Source of the DNA: Pithys albifrons albifrons
Taxonomy: Eukaryota; Chordata; Aves; Passeriformes; Thamnophilidae
Length of the DNA stretch: 64,000 nucleotides
Direction of reading: 5' to 3'
NCBI RefSeq assembly: GCF_047495875.1
Contig: NC_092479.1
Location: 9,384,806-9,448,805, forward strand
Within the stretch, counting starts at the first letter, position 1. Every line of letters begins with the position of its first letter. The position numbers and the translations under genes were made by a program. Below, in pieces: positions 61,139-64,000 of this stretch. Below the pieces are notes generated by a model. It did no database searches, was not told where the DNA came from, and worked only from the letters and a program-made list of their open reading frames with translations.

Positions 61139-61459
61139 GTTTGCAGAGACCGCCCCTGCTCCCCTTTGCACTCCCCCCTTGCACAGATCCCCCCTCCCTT
61201 TGCAGCCCCTATTGCATCGCCCCCTCCCCTCTGCAGCCCCTCGCAGAGCCCTCCATCCCTTTGCACCCCTTCCCAGAGCCCCCTCTCGTACTCCCCCGGC
61301 CCCCTCACCTCGCGCCGCCCCCTCGTACCGCCCACTCCCCTCGCTCTGCTCCCCCTTCGGCAGCCCCTTGCCCACCCCCCGCCCAGCACAGCCCCCTGCC
61401 CGCCCCCCCTGCCGTTCCCTCTCTCACCTCTCTCTCCTCCTCTTCCTCCCTCCCCTCAG
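61139..61459. repeat. C-rich degenerate minisatellite and polypyrimidine tract before the kazrin exon
   Basis: At least four imperfect units of about 28-34 bp recur from about 61139 to 61290, each built around a CTTTGCA(G/C)-CCCC core followed by CCCTCC. From there to the acceptor the + strand is almost entirely C/T with short CG interruptions. The opposite strand has many G runs and could form quadruplexes. Several TTGCAG and TGCAG strings inside the tract are decoy 3' splice sites upstream of the true CCTCAG at 61457-61459. The frame of the exon stays open leftwards to an ATG at 61166, which would encode 98 Pro/Ser-rich residues; this is probably a by-product of composition. Confidence 0.6.
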
Positions 61460-61637
61460 GCCAAAATCCTGCACATGATGGACGACAACAAGCAGCTGGC
61501 GCTGCGCATCGACGGGGCGCTGCAGGCGGCGGGCCAGGAGGTGACGGCGCTGCGCGCCGAGCTGGCGGCCACCGGCCGGCGACTGGCCGAGCTGGGCAGC
61601 GACCCGGCCATGGAGCACGGCCCACACGGCGCGCAAG
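61460..61637 (+). CDS. KAZN: Kazrin exon encoding the start of the coiled coil; contains the short-isoform start codon
   Basis: Coding exon with 59 codons plus one base. The acceptor is CCCCTCAG after a very long pyrimidine run and the donor is CAAG|GTGGGT (phase 1). The peptide reads AKILHMMDDNKQLALRIDG, then heptad-rich LRAELAATGRRLAEL and a short GSDPAMEHGPHGAQ tail. DNKQLALRIDG and RAEL-AT-RRLAEL are what I know as the N-terminus of vertebrate kazrin. Kazrin is a coiled-coil, liprin-related protein linked to periplakin, desmosomes, RhoA-dependent cytoskeleton control and endosomal recycling; its SAM-type domains lie further downstream and are not in this window. Tandem ATGs at 61475 and 61478 fit the usual start of shorter isoforms. 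When the exon is spliced from 5502 it is internal; when transcribed from the surrounding CpG island it is a first exon. GC is very high (GCG, CTG and CGC codons). The segment after LAEL seems shorter than the Gly/Ala/Pro-rich one I recall in mammals. Confidence 0.93.
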
Positions 61638-64000
61638 GTGGGTCCCTCGGGGGGCAGGGGGCGAGGGGGCGAGGGGCACTGAGCGGGGATCCTTCTCGGC
61701 CGCCGCCTCCGCTCGGTGTCATTGTTCATTGTTTATTTTGGGGGGTGCCCGGTGCGTCCCGTCGGGCCCCCGGTGGGTTTGGAGATAGGTCGTTCCCCGC
61801 TGCTGCTGCCGCCTCGTTCGGCTCCTGCACTGGCGACACAAGGACGGATGCCCCCTCCCTACCCCAAGCCCTCGCCGCCCCACACATCCCCTCGCTGCCT
61901 CCGGCCACCATCACCACCCCTTCTGTTCCCATCCCTGCGCCGCTCCCGGCCCCGGAGTGTCTCCACGCCGGCTTTCCCCGGTAATTCCGCTCGCGCAGCC
62001 GGTTTCGTAATTGGGTAGGAAAGCAGCCATGTTAGCGCCGCGATCCTCCGCTCCCGCCCCGCCGCTTCTCCGCGGCCGCCGGGACCGCGCCGGGCTCGGC
62101 CCGGTGTGCCCCGTCCCGTGACGGGGGCGGGCGGGCTGCGGCGCTCGGAGCCCACTCCGGGCACCCGGGAGCCCAGGCACGGTGCGTGGGGGAGGCTCCG
62201 ACAGCCTCTGTGCGATGCACACACCCCCTTCTCTGTCCCTCAAATCCCTGAAAAGTTGTCTCCAAGCCCCGAGACCAAGCGTGGAAAACGGGGTGCTGGG
62301 GGTGCGGGAAGGGACTTGTGTGAGCCTGCAGTGCTCGTGGTGGGGTCCTGCTGTCGCCGGGTTGAAGTTCAGTTGCCTACTATCAAAATGTGTTGCGTTC
62401 AGTGATACTTTGTATATATTCGTATTTGAACGTTTCTATATATTTCGCAAATAATTGCAGGCTTTCATGGCAGTTCACCCCGAGAAGCCATGGTGTCAGA
62501 GCGAAAATAGTGCAGGCCCTCCCCTTTCCCCATAACCGAATTTACACCTGTGTGATAAAAATGTCAGTAGCTGTAATTTACTTGTTACTTATGTACTGTA
62601 TCTCTTGGTACTATGGTTCAGTGTTATTTAAAATCACAGTGGTGTTTTGGTGCAGCTTTTCAAAGGTAGTGTAGCACTTGGTGGGCGTCACTGCTTCCAG
62701 CAGGATGCAATCGTGAAATTATGGAATCACAGAACAGTTAGGGCTGGAAGAGATCTTAAAGATCATTGCGTTCCAACCCTCCCATCGTGGTTGGAACTGA
62801 TGTGATTGTTGATAGTGGCATTAATGCAAACTGATTTAGAAGGATTAATTAGTGAATTTATTCAATCCAGCTTGTTGTATTTCTCTGTTTTGGTAGTGGG
62901 GCGTGGGGTGTGAATTCCACTTTGAAACACAGTTAAAATGTTATCAGGTGGGTTTGCTGTGCCACTGGAGCTGGACCCAGCGAGCTTCCTGGTGGCTGTG
63001 GGGATGCAGGGAGTGAAGTTTCCTGTGTGAGCAGGTGTTTTCTGAACTGCTGTGGAGAGGTGGCTGTGGGTATAATCTCTGCCACTCTGCCATACACCGC
63101 AGCCAGGCTACTGAGGAGCTTGCTTTTTTAAAAATTTGCTGAAAGGGCAGAAGGAGGATGCTGGCCTCCATCCTCCCCTGTGGAGCAGGTGGATCAGGAA
63201 TGCAGATGGTGACATGCCATACAGGGCATGAATGTGGAAATGCAGCTTTTCAGCCAGGAAAACAGGTAAAATGCTTTGGGTGCTGAGTCCACACTGACTT
63301 CTGTGTGTGTAATCAGTGCTTAGTTTCATTTCTTCTCAAGGCAGTGATGTGTGTGAGGTTCTTCAAGGGCTAGGGTGTCTTTTTTGTGTTCCTCAGAGGT
63401 TTTCTAATCTCTCTAGTGATGGGAAAACTCCTCTTTCTGTTCTTTTACTATCAGCATGCTAGAAAAAAGTTGGTACACTGTGAAGGTATCAAAGAAGTGC
63501 ACTCTATTCCTCAAAATGTGTGTTTCTGCTTAATAACTACAATTACACGTGCTTTGGAGCTGTGGGGTCACTGTGACAAGTGAAAAACAGTGGTCCCATC
63601 TTCAGCTGGGTGCAAGAGTGGCATTTGTAATGGCTGCTGGAGGTTTGAGCCACCTTCCCAGTCTTTAAGATGGCAAATTTAGCTCAGAGTGTGGATGTCT
63701 AGGAGTTAAGGGAAAGGAAGCTTCCCCACCAAGGTGTGACTCCATGGCCTTGTGGCTGTAGATGCATTTTTGTCCTCCCCCGCAAGTTTAAGAGGCTATT
63801 ATTAAAATTGTCATATATCCAGCAATATAGCACTGGTGGTGTAACAGAAGCCAATCAGTTAAGTGTAAAATTGCATCTGAAGAGTGTTGTGTTCGTTGTG
63901 CTTAGGGAGGAGAAGGGGGAGAGTACTCGATCTCCACAAAACCTACATATTCGATTCCCTCTGCTTTGTGTTTCCTCCCTGAGTTTGGTACTATTGTTTA
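61638..64000 (+). other. KAZN: Kazrin intron downstream of the CpG-island exon (partial)
   Basis: The intron begins GTGGGT. Its first 550 bp belong to the CpG island; after about 62300 the sequence returns to ordinary AT-rich intron. It contains one CR1 3' end (62720-62790, - strand). I see no further exon before the window ends, and the next kazrin coding exon (which must enter at phase 1) lies outside. Confidence 0.7.
62720..62790 (-). mobile_element. CR1 LINE tail fragment
   Basis: TATGGAATCACAGAACAGTT, AGGGCTGGAAGAGATCTTAA and AGATCATTGCGTTCCAACCC are the reverse complement of the CR1 terminus. Confidence 0.88.

Larger units (their letters stand above)
5503..61459 (+). other. KAZN: Large kazrin intron (about 56 kb)
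   Basis: The sequence between the two supported kazrin exons starts GTAGGG and ends CCCCTCAG. It holds at least nineteen CR1 fragments, local tandem repeats and low-complexity tracts, listed separately. I saw no further exon with a recognisable protein, and no nested gene on either strand. Open frames of up to about 230 codons occur, but they have no recognisable domains or flanking splice structure, or they run through CR1 copies. Very long 5' introns are typical of KAZN in vertebrates; that is general knowledge and not shown here. Confidence 0.75.
60950..62200. promoter_or_regulatory. KAZN: CpG island with probable alternative kazrin promoter
   Basis: Sharp change from CpG-poor intron to dense CpG and GC sequence. 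The island covers the exon at 61460-61637 and extends about 500 bp to either side. It contains GC boxes (for example the GGGGGGCGG run near 60984 and GGGGGCGGGCGGG near 62120) and no obvious TATA box, as is usual for dispersed CpG promoters. Start sites upstream of 61475 would make a first exon that includes ATGATG at 61475-61480, giving a shorter kazrin. A reversed CCAAT motif (ATTGG near 62011) and a YY1-like AACATGGCTGC on the - strand (about 62026-62036) raise the possibility of divergent transcription. Exact start sites cannot be seen. Confidence 0.75.

Noticed and set aside
61130..61729. Several long overlapping frames on both strands in the CpG island
   Set aside because: GC-rich DNA is poor in stop codons. 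Only the frame containing DNKQLALRIDG is supported as protein.

Overview
The window looks like intron-rich nuclear DNA from a bird, probably a songbird. It is scattered with 5'-truncated CR1 LINE 3' ends (about two dozen, both strands), is mostly CpG-poor, and has one compact CpG island. The exact wording of the CR1 tails is what I associate with passerines; that part is inference. There is no prokaryotic, plasmid or phage signal, no CRISPR array, and no rRNA or tRNA gene that I could recognise by eye.

The only gene I can support is kazrin (KAZN), on the + strand. Two coding exons are visible. A 158-bp exon (5345-5502) encodes an acidic, helical N-terminal segment. A 178-bp exon (61460-61637) encodes the characteristic start of the kazrin coiled coil, with motif DNKQLALRIDG. 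The two are phase-compatible (phase 0 at the junction) and are separated by an intron of about 56 kb. The second exon lies inside a CpG island (about 60950-62200) and carries its own ATGATG, so the island probably drives the shorter kazrin isoforms while an upstream promoter drives a longer one. A GC-rich, phase-compatible open segment at 990-1155 is a speculative candidate for the preceding exon.

Layout: 1-5344 is upstream intron or 5' region, with a CpG-rich patch, a C-rich pentamer repeat, a CR1 and a 22-bp minisatellite. The first kazrin exon follows at 5345-5502. The large intron, 5503-61459, carries CR1 copies, a 169-bp tandem duplication at 14.3-14.7 kb, a long polypyrimidine tract at 30.6 kb, a decayed CR1 reverse-transcriptase fragment at 37.5 kb, G-rich tracts, and AT-rich stretches that may be conserved non-coding elements. 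The CpG island and second exon are at 60.95-62.2 kb, and a downstream intron runs to the end. The next exon is beyond the window.

I found no new multi-gene system. The most useful observations are the two-promoter structure of kazrin, the proline-rich reading frame that runs in frame into the CpG-island exon, and the local repeat structures.
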